A stretch of DNA of 48,408 nucleotides from Bacteroidales bacterium (GTDB lineage: Bacteria; Bacteroidota; Bacteroidia; Bacteroidales; GCA-2748055): the NCBI GenBank assembly GCA_029938715.1, contig JAOZUK010000019.1, positions 1-48,408 on the forward strand, in the 5' to 3' direction. The position numbers and the translations under genes were made by a program. The notes beneath the pieces were generated by a model. That model did no database searches. It was not told the DNA's origin and saw only the letters and a list, made by a program, of their open reading frames with translations. Below, one piece after another: positions 10,348 to 19,388 of this stretch (the stretch's first letter is position 1; each line of letters opens with the position of its first letter).

Positions 10348-12819
10348 TTACTGCTTGATAATCATTTTGTTTACGGTCCATTGATCGGTTTGAATTCTCA
10401 ACAGATAGACACCTGAAGGCAGGTTCTCGCTGATATGCAGGGTATGATCCGGAGCCATATGAGCGCTGTATTTGCGTCCTGCAAGGTCATAGATACAGAT
10501 CTTTCCGATCTCTGGTTGGGCAGGCAGTTCCACACGGATCTGATCTTCAAAGGGATTTGGAAATACCCTGATTTCGTAAGCCTCCATTCCTCGTATCACC
10601 GTGATCATGCCCGCTTCAAAATCATCCATCGCAGTAATCAGCATGACATATGCCGCACTTATCTCTGCCTGCGAGGAGCTATCCATATCCAGGACTGCCT
10701 GGGCAGAGTCGATGGCAGATTTCAGAATAGCTTTTGACCCCGGAGGATACTCTTCCCTCCCGTCTCCTTCCACTGCTGCATCATGAAGCGCATTGGCTGC
10801 ATCCACAGAATCTGATAACTCTGTCCGATCAATGATCAGTTTCTCGGCATGAATGACGGTTTCTGTATAGCTGTTCCAGTTGCTCTGTGAATTGCCTGTC
10901 CCGTTTATTCTCAGATACCTCCCGTAAATATCTGGAAAATCAATCATTTCCAGTTCAACGGTCTTACCACTGCTACTGCCGCTATATACTTCCTGCCAGA
11001 CCAGATCATCGGCCGAGACCTCAACAGAGAAATCTGTAGTCCTGGTATTCCCCAGGTAGAACGCCATCTCAAGGGAAGATATGGTGTGCATCACGCAGAG
11101 ATCATATTTGATCCATTGAACACCCTCGGCCGACCACCTGGTGTTCAGATCCCCGTCCAGCGTATTCTCAGGGTAGTTGGGGGGCTGTGAAGTACTCGCG
11201 GTCACACTTCCGCAACTGTGTTCAAAGGTCACCCTGGTATCCTCCTCAATCACATTTCCTGTGGGATCTGTAATATGATTAACTGTAAGGGTGTAGGTGA
11301 TACCATCGGTTAGACCTGCAACGAGCAGGGTCACATTTTTCAGATCGGGGCTCAGGAAGGATTCAATAACCACTACACCCTGATCGATGGCATAGTTTTC
11401 TGAATTGGTGGCCGTCACTTCATCCAATCGCTCACTGAAAAGGATGTTAACTGCTTCGGTAGTACTGCTTGAGACTGAAAGGATCACAGGAGCAATTACA
11501 TCAGGACCGGCAGGGTATTCATATGCCCCAACGTCGTAACCACTTCCCTGTGGACGGGTAATCCCTTCAATATCTATAAAAGGAGCCTCTTTGTCGGTTC
11601 CTGCATCAATGGCCGGACAACCCTCCAGAAGTCTCAGGTCAAGATTTTCATAATCCACAAAGAATTTATCGTAATCATCTACAATGATGTTGTACTCCAC
11701 TGTTCCGATACCCTCATCGTTTGAGAGACTCGTGGTCAGGTTATTCCGGATGATATTGCCCGTACCCAGGGTACCGTCCTTATGCCTGGTAATGCTGATC
11801 CATGGAGGACCCGGACTTTCACTATTCCTGTCAACCACGGTGTTATTGACAATCTTACAGTCTTTTGCACCCATCAGTGTGATTCCATGCCAGTGATCTG
11901 TAATGATGATATTGTTTTCCACGATCCACGCTTCATAGATCCCATCGAAGCAACCCATACCCTGCAGGGTACCCCGAAAGGGCTGTGCAGGATCAGTGTA
12001 GTTGATGATTTTATTTCCCCTGAGTATCAATCCCTTTACAGTTCCGGTCCCCACACCACCAGCTCCAACACTCCAGGATTGAAACCCGTCATCATGATTC
12101 TCATCCACATCATAGCAGTTTTTCACCGTATTGTATTCGTAGGTGTTGTAATCCCCCAACCCACGGATTCCGTCTCCCGCAAAATTTTCGATCACATTAC
12201 TCTGTATGAGGTTATGCTGCCCGTCAACTACCTGGATGCCGTGATAAAGATTGAGAAAATGATTGTACCTGAGGATGTTACTATTCCCGTTAATCACCGC
12301 GCCAAAACAGGATTGACCGGACCATTCACCGGCGCCCCACAGCGTATTGTCAATGACAGAATAGAAATAACAGCTGTCGATCACAATGCCTGTTGAAGTG
12401 CCATCTATTTCCAGGAGTGTGGTCCTGTTGTACTCAGTAGCAGTTTCGGGACTGATGACAATCCTGAGAAGTTTCCATTTTTCAGCAGAACTAAAAGTCA
12501 CTCTTTTTAAAGTAGGCTGTTGATCCTCAAAGGGAAGGATCGTCACGTAATCACTGTTGATTCCACTGACAATCACTGTACCGTGATGACCAGACATAAG
12601 AAAAATGGTATCGCCCGGTTCAAACAGTGCACCGGTACTAAACACCTCCTCAAGGGAGCCCCAGGGATTCTCCTGTGTTCCGTTCCCTGCCATGCTTCCA
12701 TTTTCAGGGTCAGCATAATAGTTGGCAGCACTCATTCCCTTAAGCTGAACCAGGCCCAGAACCATCATTGCTAAAATAATCAGGTCCCTCTTGAAGAACC
12801 GGCTTTTAATTCCAATCAT
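10348..12819 (-). CDS. T9SS-exported multidomain parallel beta-helix protein (lyase-like)
   Basis: This 823-residue protein has a signal peptide (to about residue 32) and begins YYADPENGS, typical of parallel beta-helix pectate or alginate lyase-like proteins. Repeated helix turns such as NSNILRYNHF, QHNLIQSNVIENF and CKIVNNTVV run to about residue 400 and end in CPAIDAGT and DVGAYEYP. Then follow a SbsA-type Ig domain (about 445-535, NILFSERLDEVTATNSENY), a discoidin/F5-8C-like domain (about 545-660, NTLDGDLNTRWS), a FIVAR-like helical segment (about 670-735) and a T9SS type A sorting domain (about 745-823, RVFPNPFEDQI and SGVYLLRI). It is probably a surface lyase or glycan-binding enzyme; no catalytic residues can be assigned. 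A perfect operator-like palindrome lies 114 bases upstream. Confidence 0.8.
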   Translation of the reverse strand: MIGIKSRFFKRDLIILAMMVLGLVQLKGMSAANYYADPENGSMAGNGTQENPWGSLEEVFSTGALFEPGDTIFLMSGHHGTVIVSGINSDYVTILPFEDQQPTLKRVTFSSAEKWKLLRIVISPETATEYNRTTLLEIDGTSTGIVIDSCYFYSVIDNTLWGAGEWSGQSCFGAVINGNSNILRYNHFLNLYHGIQVVDGQHNLIQSNVIENFAGDGIRGLGDYNTYEYNTVKNCYDVDENHDDGFQSWSVGAGGVGTGTVKGLILRGNKIINYTDPAQPFRGTLQGMGCFDGIYEAWIVENNIIITDHWHGITLMGAKDCKIVNNTVVDRNSESPGPPWISITRHKDGTLGTGNIIRNNLTTSLSNDEGIGTVEYNIIVDDYDKFFVDYENLDLRLLEGCPAIDAGTDKEAPFIDIEGITRPQGSGYDVGAYEYPAGPDVIAPVILSVSSSTTEAVNILFSERLDEVTATNSENYAIDQGVVVIESFLSPDLKNVTLLVAGLTDGITYTLTVNHITDPTGNVIEEDTRVTFEHSCGSVTASTSQPPNYPENTLDGDLNTRWSAEGVQWIKYDLCVMHTISSLEMAFYLGNTRTTDFSVEVSADDLVWQEVYSGSSSGKTVELEMIDFPDIYGRYLRINGTGNSQSNWNSYTETVIHAEKLIIDRTELSDSVDAANALHDAAVEGDGREEYPPGSKAILKSAIDSAQAVLDMDSSSQAEISAAYVMLITAMDDFEAGMITVIRGMEAYEIRVFPNPFEDQIRVELPAQPEIGKICIYDLAGRKYSAHMAPDHTLHISENLPSGVYLLRIQTDQWTVNKMIIKQ

Positions 12820-12932
12820 TTCGTTCTATTTGTCGTCCCATTTGCCAAAAGAATCAAATATTACAGAACTTTCAAAATCGGTTATCTAATTTTCATTTTG
12901 GATTCGAAGGATTTAGTTGTAATTTTGAGTTG

Positions 12933-12946
12933 CTAAATCGATTTAG
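12933..12946. promoter_or_regulatory. perfect 14-bp palindrome in the divergent promoter (operator)
   Basis: CTAAATCGATTTAG is a perfect palindrome centred on CG, in the 184-base region between the divergent beta-helix (start 12819) and esterase-like (start 13004) genes. A TTTG six bases to its left (12924-12927) could be a -33 element for the plus operon, which would put the palindrome inside that promoter. A one-mismatch copy occurs upstream of the 9987 operon and nowhere else that I found between genes. This fits a LacI-type operator; no regulator gene is in the window. Confidence 0.65.
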
Positions 12947-13003
12947 TCATCTCTTTAATTCATGACACAAAATCAAACCGCTACTTTTCAAATAGGCTTT
13001 CAT

Positions 13004-14461
13004 ATGAAAAAAATATTCATTTCTTTGATCATTTTGTTGGGGCTTATTTATGTTCAAGAGCAAACCCTCTTCGCTCAAACTAAAATAATTACCTCCGAAG
13101 AAGGATTCGATGGCGCTGTTCAGGTAGAAAACACGCAGCAAACAAACGGATTGAATTACGTTACAGTAACCATTCCATATCTTGGAATGAACGGGGAAAC
13201 ACTAAATGGACAGGCCAGGTTTTATTACAAACAGGAACTGGTGGAATCCACTGAAAAGATCCCTGTTTATTGCGGCGTTCACTATGAGTCTTCTGATGGG
13301 ACTATAAGAAAATACTGTGATATGGGAATGGCCGTCGTAACTCCATATTTCGGAGAAATCTCCATAAAATTCCCATTCGGTAATAGCATTAACTTCTCAA
13401 AAGCGATGATTCAATGGGCAAGAAGGTTGCCTTTTGTAGATTGTTCCAAAATGATTTTTGGCGGCGTTAGCGGTGGAGGTTATATGACCCTGGCCATGGG
13501 CTCTGAATTTTTTCCCCTGGGAGCGCTGGTCTCTGATCTGCCATGCCCTAACTGGATCTATGGAATGAATTATCTTCTTGATAACCAGGAATCTTCAGGC
13601 TGTTATCTTCCACAGGATAAACAGAAGCCGCTGCCTGTGCTTGCACTTATCGCCCCGGGTGCGGACCTGGCCCTGACTATCTTTGAAAACGATCTGAAAT
13701 CAAAAACCTGGTACACATTGAGTCCGGTCTCATATGTAGACAGAATCACTGCACCTACAATGGTTCTGGCTGCTACCGGTGATATGCTATGCACCATTGA
13801 AATGATTACATCAAAAAAGTTTTTCGCCTTAAACAGAGGAGAATTTCCTGATAATTATGTGCGCGACCTTGAAACACTTACACTTGAAACAGAAGGCAAC
13901 GTAACATTAGACAATTCTATTCCTAAAGAAAAACTTGCAACTCACATTATACCAGCACCGAAAGACCTACATCAATTTTCCCTTAACGATCCCAAAATTC
14001 TTGATGATGCGGCATACGACCTCGAACCGCCGAAGGAGATTGACCGCCCGTGGTCAAAAGAGAAACAGTGGAACATTGTAATATTGAACGAAGGTGCACC
14101 ATTGCCATATATTGGACACAATCGCTACCTCTGGAATACTTCCAACCGGACTTTTGTGAACTATTATAAAAACAGAGAAGCGGATGTAGAGCAACTCAAT
14201 GCCGCAAAACTTAAACGGCTCTTAGAAAGGTATTCAGGAGAACTTTCTGAAGTTGCTTTGCTTGTAAACGGAAAACCGGCGAACCGGCTTAATTTTGAGC
14301 AGCTCGAAAAACTGGATGTCGTTACCGGACTATTGGACTATGCCAATACCGGACCGGACCATCACGGAAGGCTGCTAGAACTATATGAGTCCTCTTCATT
14401 AAAACCATTTGGAGAGAGATTGGATCTCGGAAATTTGAGAGAATTGGCAGATTCTCTGTAA
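13004..14461 (+). CDS. secreted alpha/beta-hydrolase (esterase-like)
   Basis: This is a 485-residue protein if started at ATG 13004, which gives a normal Sec signal (MKKIFISLIILLGLI..., cleavage near LFAQ). An in-frame ATG at 12962 would add 14 polar residues ahead of the signal and is rejected. The nucleophile elbow GGVSGGGY places the serine at about residue 156. ATGDMLCTIEM further on is a plausible acid-residue loop. The layout suggests an acyl or acetyl esterase, or a prolyl-oligopeptidase-like hydrolase, that strips ester groups from the glycan; the exact family is not recognised. It is the first gene of a seven-gene plus-strand operon whose intergenic gaps are mostly 23-70 bases. Confidence 0.65.
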   Translation: MKKIFISLIILLGLIYVQEQTLFAQTKIITSEEGFDGAVQVENTQQTNGLNYVTVTIPYLGMNGETLNGQARFYYKQELVESTEKIPVYCGVHYESSDGTIRKYCDMGMAVVTPYFGEISIKFPFGNSINFSKAMIQWARRLPFVDCSKMIFGGVSGGGYMTLAMGSEFFPLGALVSDLPCPNWIYGMNYLLDNQESSGCYLPQDKQKPLPVLALIAPGADLALTIFENDLKSKTWYTLSPVSYVDRITAPTMVLAATGDMLCTIEMITSKKFFALNRGEFPDNYVRDLETLTLETEGNVTLDNSIPKEKLATHIIPAPKDLHQFSLNDPKILDDAAYDLEPPKEIDRPWSKEKQWNIVILNEGAPLPYIGHNRYLWNTSNRTFVNYYKNREADVEQLNAAKLKRLLERYSGELSEVALLVNGKPANRLNFEQLEKLDVVTGLLDYANTGPDHHGRLLELYESSSLKPFGERLDLGNLRELADSL

Positions 14462-14493
14462 AAAACATAACTTTTACTTGAACCAAACATAAG

Positions 14494-16569
14494 ATGAGAT
14501 ATTTATTACTTATAGTATTAACGCTCCTTATATCCTGTGGAGACAATCGACCAAATAATACCATACTATTCCAGGATTATATCCCTAAAATCTTCAAGGA
14601 CTATATTGCTGAAATCAGATTTGATTCGTTGGGAGAGTACCAACCTGAAATCACCATAGAAAAATTATCATCGAACCTGATTCACATCAATCTAACATAT
14701 ACACTGAAAGATACCTTGGAACAAAATGACTGGCAGATAACCATACTTCCTGACTTTCAGCCAGACTTTCACTGGTCTCCTCATTTAACCCCCACGGATG
14801 AACATATTATTTCGCAACATGTTTTCCGTGCCCCTGCCATGATTGTGTCCGAAGATCAGAAACAGCTGGTTATCATTCCTGACCTTGATATCCTGCAGAA
14901 AGGTTCACCGGTAAAATGGTATATGGATCTGGATGCACCTGACAATATACTTACCCTGGGAAGCAGTAATGATGCTGTCCGTGAGCATGTCTTGTTTGTG
15001 CGGGATTCCGGAGCTGTTTACCCTCCAGGCACTTTTGAATATGGCTTCTACATCATTGCCAATCAGGATCAGGAAAGTATTTTCAATCCATGGGAAAAGC
15101 CGGTCTCTTTTTTCTGGGACAGATGGGGTAAAGCATTATATGAGCAGGGGCAGCCCATCCAGGGCACCCTCGAACCCTATGTTGAACACACTTACAATTG
15201 GGCTTTCCATACCTGGAAGGATGCTGTTTGGCAAGAGTTTACTTTGAAAGATAAAGAAGTGGGCGCTCCTGCATTTATTGTCAATTATACCCAGAGTCCC
15301 AACTATCCGGGCGAGGTTGATGAGCGGGAATTCAGATCTGTCTGGAACCAGGCCTGGTTTAGTTCGCTTCGCTCGGCTCAGGGAGTATACCGGTATGCCC
15401 TGAGAAGCAATAACAGCGATCTGCTTCAAAAAGCCAGATTGACCAAGGAACTGGCACTCGCTTTCCCTCAGGAGCAAGGGTTCTTTCCATCGGTAATCGC
15501 AACTGAACCAGTTATGGTGGAGATCGGGGGGAAGGTGTACCAACGTTCAAAAGAGTGGGATTCCTACCTATTTGTTAATTCAAACAGGAATCCTTATTCA
15601 CGGGATCCCCGGGAATCCCCCTATCATATACTGGATATGAGTGTAACGGCCGATCATATGCTGGCATGGTATTCCGAGCTGGAGGCAGATCCACGGCTCC
15701 TGGAATATGCGATAATCTATGCAGATGCCCTGGTGGAAATTCAATTTAAAGATGGATTCTTTCCGGGTTGGCTGGATTCGGAACTTCGCCCCATGGAGCA
15801 CCTGAACCAATCCCCTGAATCATCCATGTCTGTGACATTCTTACTGAAATTATATAAATTAACCAGCAACGAAAAATATCTTCATTCGGCAATCAAAGCC
15901 ATGGATGCTGTGATTAAGGAGGTTATACCTGAGGGTCAATGGGAAGATTTTGAAACTTACTGGTCCTGTTGCACATATGGAGTCGATCATCTGAATAGAA
16001 AATTCGAAAGGAACAATATGTACAAGCAGAACAACTTTTCGATTTTCTGGACAGCTGAAGCATTGTATAATACATATAAAATTACGGGTGATAAAAACTA
16101 CCTGAATTGGGGTAAAAGAACACTTGATGAACTGTTAATGATGCAGGCAGTCTGGCAACCTCCTTACATGTATATAAACACGCTTGGTGGATTTGGTGTA
16201 ATGAATGCAGATGGCGAATGGAATGATTCGCGCCAGAGTTTATTTGCAGAACTGATTATCAAATATGGTCTGGAATTCGATGATGAATCATATATTCAAA
16301 GGGGAATTGCTGCATTAAGATCTTCTTTTGTCATGATGTATTGTCCTGAAAATCCAAAAACAAAAGCACTGTGGGAGAAAAAGTATGAATTCTTTGATGA
16401 AAAAGATTATGGTTTCATGATGGAAAACTACGGACATATTGGTTATACCGATCCGGAGGGGATGGGGGTAGGAACATTTACGATCTATGATTGGGGAAAT
16501 GGTGCAGCTTCAGAAGCATATAATAGAATCATTGACCATTATGGGGATGAGTTCATTCTTGAGCATTAA
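14494..16569 (+). CDS. lipoprotein with probable (alpha/alpha)6-type catalytic domain, family unassigned
   Basis: This 691-residue lipoprotein has its lipobox cysteine at residue 15 (LLISC). Residues of about 20-230 are beta-rich (LIHINLTYTLKD, FEYGFYIIANQ). From about residue 270 it is helical with repeated toroid-like units: WFSSLRSAQGVYRYAL, HILDMSVTADHMLAWY, MSVTFLLKLYKLTSNEKYL and FWTAEALYNTYKITGDKNYL. This is the architecture of six-hairpin glycosidases and polysaccharide lyases. I cannot name a family. Acidic residues in WSCCTYGVDHLN and MNADGEWNDS are conspicuous, but no motif decides between hydrolase, lyase and epimerase. It lies 32 bases after the esterase-like gene and 23 before GH78, clearly in the operon. 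Confidence 0.55.
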   Translation: MRYLLLIVLTLLISCGDNRPNNTILFQDYIPKIFKDYIAEIRFDSLGEYQPEITIEKLSSNLIHINLTYTLKDTLEQNDWQITILPDFQPDFHWSPHLTPTDEHIISQHVFRAPAMIVSEDQKQLVIIPDLDILQKGSPVKWYMDLDAPDNILTLGSSNDAVREHVLFVRDSGAVYPPGTFEYGFYIIANQDQESIFNPWEKPVSFFWDRWGKALYEQGQPIQGTLEPYVEHTYNWAFHTWKDAVWQEFTLKDKEVGAPAFIVNYTQSPNYPGEVDEREFRSVWNQAWFSSLRSAQGVYRYALRSNNSDLLQKARLTKELALAFPQEQGFFPSVIATEPVMVEIGGKVYQRSKEWDSYLFVNSNRNPYSRDPRESPYHILDMSVTADHMLAWYSELEADPRLLEYAIIYADALVEIQFKDGFFPGWLDSELRPMEHLNQSPESSMSVTFLLKLYKLTSNEKYLHSAIKAMDAVIKEVIPEGQWEDFETYWSCCTYGVDHLNRKFERNNMYKQNNFSIFWTAEALYNTYKITGDKNYLNWGKRTLDELLMMQAVWQPPYMYINTLGGFGVMNADGEWNDSRQSLFAELIIKYGLEFDDESYIQRGIAALRSSFVMMYCPENPKTKALWEKKYEFFDEKDYGFMMENYGHIGYTDPEGMGVGTFTIYDWGNGAASEAYNRIIDHYGDEFILEH

Positions 16570-16592
16570 TACAATACATATCCTGCAATACC

Positions 16593-19346
16593 ATGAGAAA
16601 ACTATCTTTTCTACTTAGCATCGCATTTTCTTTTGCAATTTCTGTATATGCACAGCTTAATTCGGTTCAGCTTACATGTGAATACCTTACGAATCCTCCT
16701 GTGGTTGACGTACTTCAACCCAGGTTATCATGGATCAACATTGCAGAGGAGGGAGAACGTGGAGAGGCTCAGACTGCATGGCAGATCAGGGTGGCAGGTA
16801 CAAAAGGAAACTTGGAGCAACCCGATCTCTGGGATTCCGGGAAAAAATTGTCTGACCAGTCAACCCGTGTAATATATGATGGTAGTCCCTTGTCTTCGAG
16901 GCAGGAATGCTGGTGGCAGGTGCGTGTATGGAACCGGGATGGCAGAGTATCTGAATGGAGTGAACCGGGAATGTGGAGAATGGGCCTGCTTCAACAGGAT
17001 GAGTGGCAGGCGAAATGGATAGGTGCTCCCTGGCAGGGTGAGGAGACACTGCCTGCTCCGCCAAGAGGTTCGTCAGATTCTGTGCTCCCCCTGAATATAG
17101 AGCCTGCCCCCCTGTTAAGGAAAACTTTCAGGGTTGACAGGGAGGTTACTTCTGCTGTTGCATTTGTGACCGGATTGGGTTATTTCGAACTCTATCTAAA
17201 TGGAGAAAAGGTGGGTAATGATGTGCTGGTACCCAATCAGACCAACTATGGGAAACGACCCCGGTTAGCTAAAGCAGAACCCTTACAACTGGATGACAAC
17301 TTCCGCGAGTACAGAGTGATGTACCTGGCATATGATATCAAAGAGCAGCTGAAACAGGGTGAGAATGCCATTGGAGGTATCCTGGGCAACGGCTTCTATA
17401 ATCCGGCTAAGCACTGGGCTGAAGGTTATGGCTCCCCCAGGTTTTTGTGCCAGGTTCATATCACCTATTCGGATGGAACAGAAGAGGTGATCATTAGCGA
17501 TGAATCCTGGCGTGCCGGCAGATCTCCTGTGATCATGGATATGGTCTATTACGGAGAACATTATGATGCCACAAAGGAACAACCCGGGTGGTGCAGAGCC
17601 GGTTTTGACGAAACGGGTTGGGAACCGGTAACCATCAGGAATGCTCCTGAAGGCAGGCTGGTTGCCCACACTGCACAGGCTGACAGGGTCACTGAGCAAA
17701 TAGTACCACTATCCATTACAAAGAGGGATAACGGAAATTATTATGTTGATTTCGGTGTGGAGATATCCGGTTGGGTACGGCTGAATCAGGTAGAGGGTCC
17801 TGAAGGTCACAAGATCCAGATCACATTTAACGGAAATGAATACTCAGGGGAGAACACCTATATTTTTAGTGGCAAAGGTCCCGAATCCTATGCGCCACGA
17901 TTCAATTGGTTTGTATTCAGCGGGATAGAGATTAGCAACTGGCCCGGTGAATTAAAGCAGGAGCATCTGACCGCTGAGGCCGTAAACACCTACATTGAAA
18001 CATCAGCTACTTTTCATACTTCCAATCCATTGTTCAACAGCATAAACAGGATATGGAGAAGGAGTCAGATCGACAATATGCATGGGGGTATCGCCAGTGA
18101 TTGTCCGCACAGGGAGCGTTCTGCCTATACGGGAGACGGACAGGTGGCCTGTAATACAGTAATGCACAACTTTGATGCTCAGAATTTTTATCAGAAGTGG
18201 ACCAGGGATATCCTGGGAGCGCAGAATCTACAAACCGGATATGTCCCCAACGGGGCACCCTGGCAGCCGGGGTGTGGAGGGGGCGTTGCCTGGGGAGCCG
18301 CCATATGTGTTATTCCCTGGGAATTTTATATCCAGTATGGTGCCAGAGATATGCTTGAGGACAACTATGAAGGAATGAAAGGGTATGTAAGGTATATGAA
18401 AAGATGGGTTGATGAAGAAGGAATCATGTTTTCAAAGCGAACAGGCAGTGATGGCAATCCGCTATACTGGTTTAACCTGGGTGAATGGATCGCACCGGGG
18501 GAGACAGTTCCGGATGAGATGATGCATACATTCTACTACTGGTACTGCGCTACAATTACAGGCCAAACCGCAAGAATATTGGGAACTGAGGATGAAGCTG
18601 AAACCTATGATGCCCTGGCAAATATCACACGAGAGGCATTCCGGAGAAGGTTTTATGATCATGCCAAAGGCACATACGGAAACGGGGGAGGTAACATCCT
18701 GGCACTTAAGATGGGAGTACCCGACAACCAGGTTGATAAGGTAGTAGAAGCATTAAGGTTGAACATCAAAGCCAATAAAGGTCATCATGACACTGGTATT
18801 TTCGGCACCCGGTTTTTCTTTGAAATTCTTGCCGAATACGGAATGCAGGATCTGGCCTATGAGGCGTTAAATAAAACCTCCCAGCCCAGCTTTGGACACT
18901 GGGTTGAAATAGGCTCAACGACCACTCGTGAGAGCTGGGATGAACGCGGCTCGCATAACCATCCTATGTTCGGGGGCGGACTGGTCTGGTTCTATCGCAA
19001 TCTGGCCGGGATGCAGGCCGATCCGGAATCTCCCGGATACAAACACATTATTTTCAGGCCGCAGCCGGTCGATCAGCTGGACTATGTAACCTACACCAAT
19101 ATCACACCCTATGGAGAGGCAGGAATAACATGGGAAAATGAAGAAACATCATTCTCCATGAATCTGACTGTACCTGTAAGCTGCCTATCAACTGTATATA
19201 TTCCGGCCCAAAACCCGGATCTTATCTATGAAAGCGGGAAGAAGCATCATGAAGTATCCGGATTAGAATTTCTTGGTGTAGAGGATGGCTATGCTGTTTT
19301 CAAAACAGGCAGTGGGAATTACCATTTTGAGGTGAGAAGAGATTAG
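16593..19346 (+). CDS. alpha-L-rhamnosidase (GH78), copy 2
   Basis: This is a complete 917-residue GH78 enzyme with a Sec signal ending VYAQ (residue 21). The mature start LTCEYLTNPP...PRLSW is the family's N-terminal Ig-like domain. The carbohydrate-binding-like domain includes GLGYFELYLNGEKVG (about 194-208). The (alpha/alpha)6 domain carries DCPHRERSAYTGD (503-515) with E508 as the expected general acid, and STTTRESWDERGSHNHP with E780 as the expected base. The first motif varies from the usual DCPQRDERxxWxGD by having HRERSAY, which may reflect a different aglycone. It should release terminal alpha-L-rhamnose after the surface enzymes act. GH20 follows almost immediately. Confidence 0.9.
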   Translation: MRKLSFLLSIAFSFAISVYAQLNSVQLTCEYLTNPPVVDVLQPRLSWINIAEEGERGEAQTAWQIRVAGTKGNLEQPDLWDSGKKLSDQSTRVIYDGSPLSSRQECWWQVRVWNRDGRVSEWSEPGMWRMGLLQQDEWQAKWIGAPWQGEETLPAPPRGSSDSVLPLNIEPAPLLRKTFRVDREVTSAVAFVTGLGYFELYLNGEKVGNDVLVPNQTNYGKRPRLAKAEPLQLDDNFREYRVMYLAYDIKEQLKQGENAIGGILGNGFYNPAKHWAEGYGSPRFLCQVHITYSDGTEEVIISDESWRAGRSPVIMDMVYYGEHYDATKEQPGWCRAGFDETGWEPVTIRNAPEGRLVAHTAQADRVTEQIVPLSITKRDNGNYYVDFGVEISGWVRLNQVEGPEGHKIQITFNGNEYSGENTYIFSGKGPESYAPRFNWFVFSGIEISNWPGELKQEHLTAEAVNTYIETSATFHTSNPLFNSINRIWRRSQIDNMHGGIASDCPHRERSAYTGDGQVACNTVMHNFDAQNFYQKWTRDILGAQNLQTGYVPNGAPWQPGCGGGVAWGAAICVIPWEFYIQYGARDMLEDNYEGMKGYVRYMKRWVDEEGIMFSKRTGSDGNPLYWFNLGEWIAPGETVPDEMMHTFYYWYCATITGQTARILGTEDEAETYDALANITREAFRRRFYDHAKGTYGNGGGNILALKMGVPDNQVDKVVEALRLNIKANKGHHDTGIFGTRFFFEILAEYGMQDLAYEALNKTSQPSFGHWVEIGSTTTRESWDERGSHNHPMFGGGLVWFYRNLAGMQADPESPGYKHIIFRPQPVDQLDYVTYTNITPYGEAGITWENEETSFSMNLTVPVSCLSTVYIPAQNPDLIYESGKKHHEVSGLEFLGVEDGYAVFKTGSGNYHFEVRRD

Positions 19347-19388
19347 TTCATGATTAGATTTATCTCACAAAACATCAAAACTATCAAT

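Noticed and set aside
10173-10382. About 70 open plus-strand codons without a start, containing a faintly SAF-like stretch (IPKNSEVTYDD)
   Set aside because: No start codon or ribosome site, it overlaps the end of the beta-helix gene, and the resemblance is too short to support a gene remnant.
12962-13003. Upstream in-frame ATG for the esterase-like gene
   Set aside because: It adds 14 polar residues before an otherwise ideal signal peptide and starts only 15 bases from the operator palindrome; ATG 13004 is preferred.
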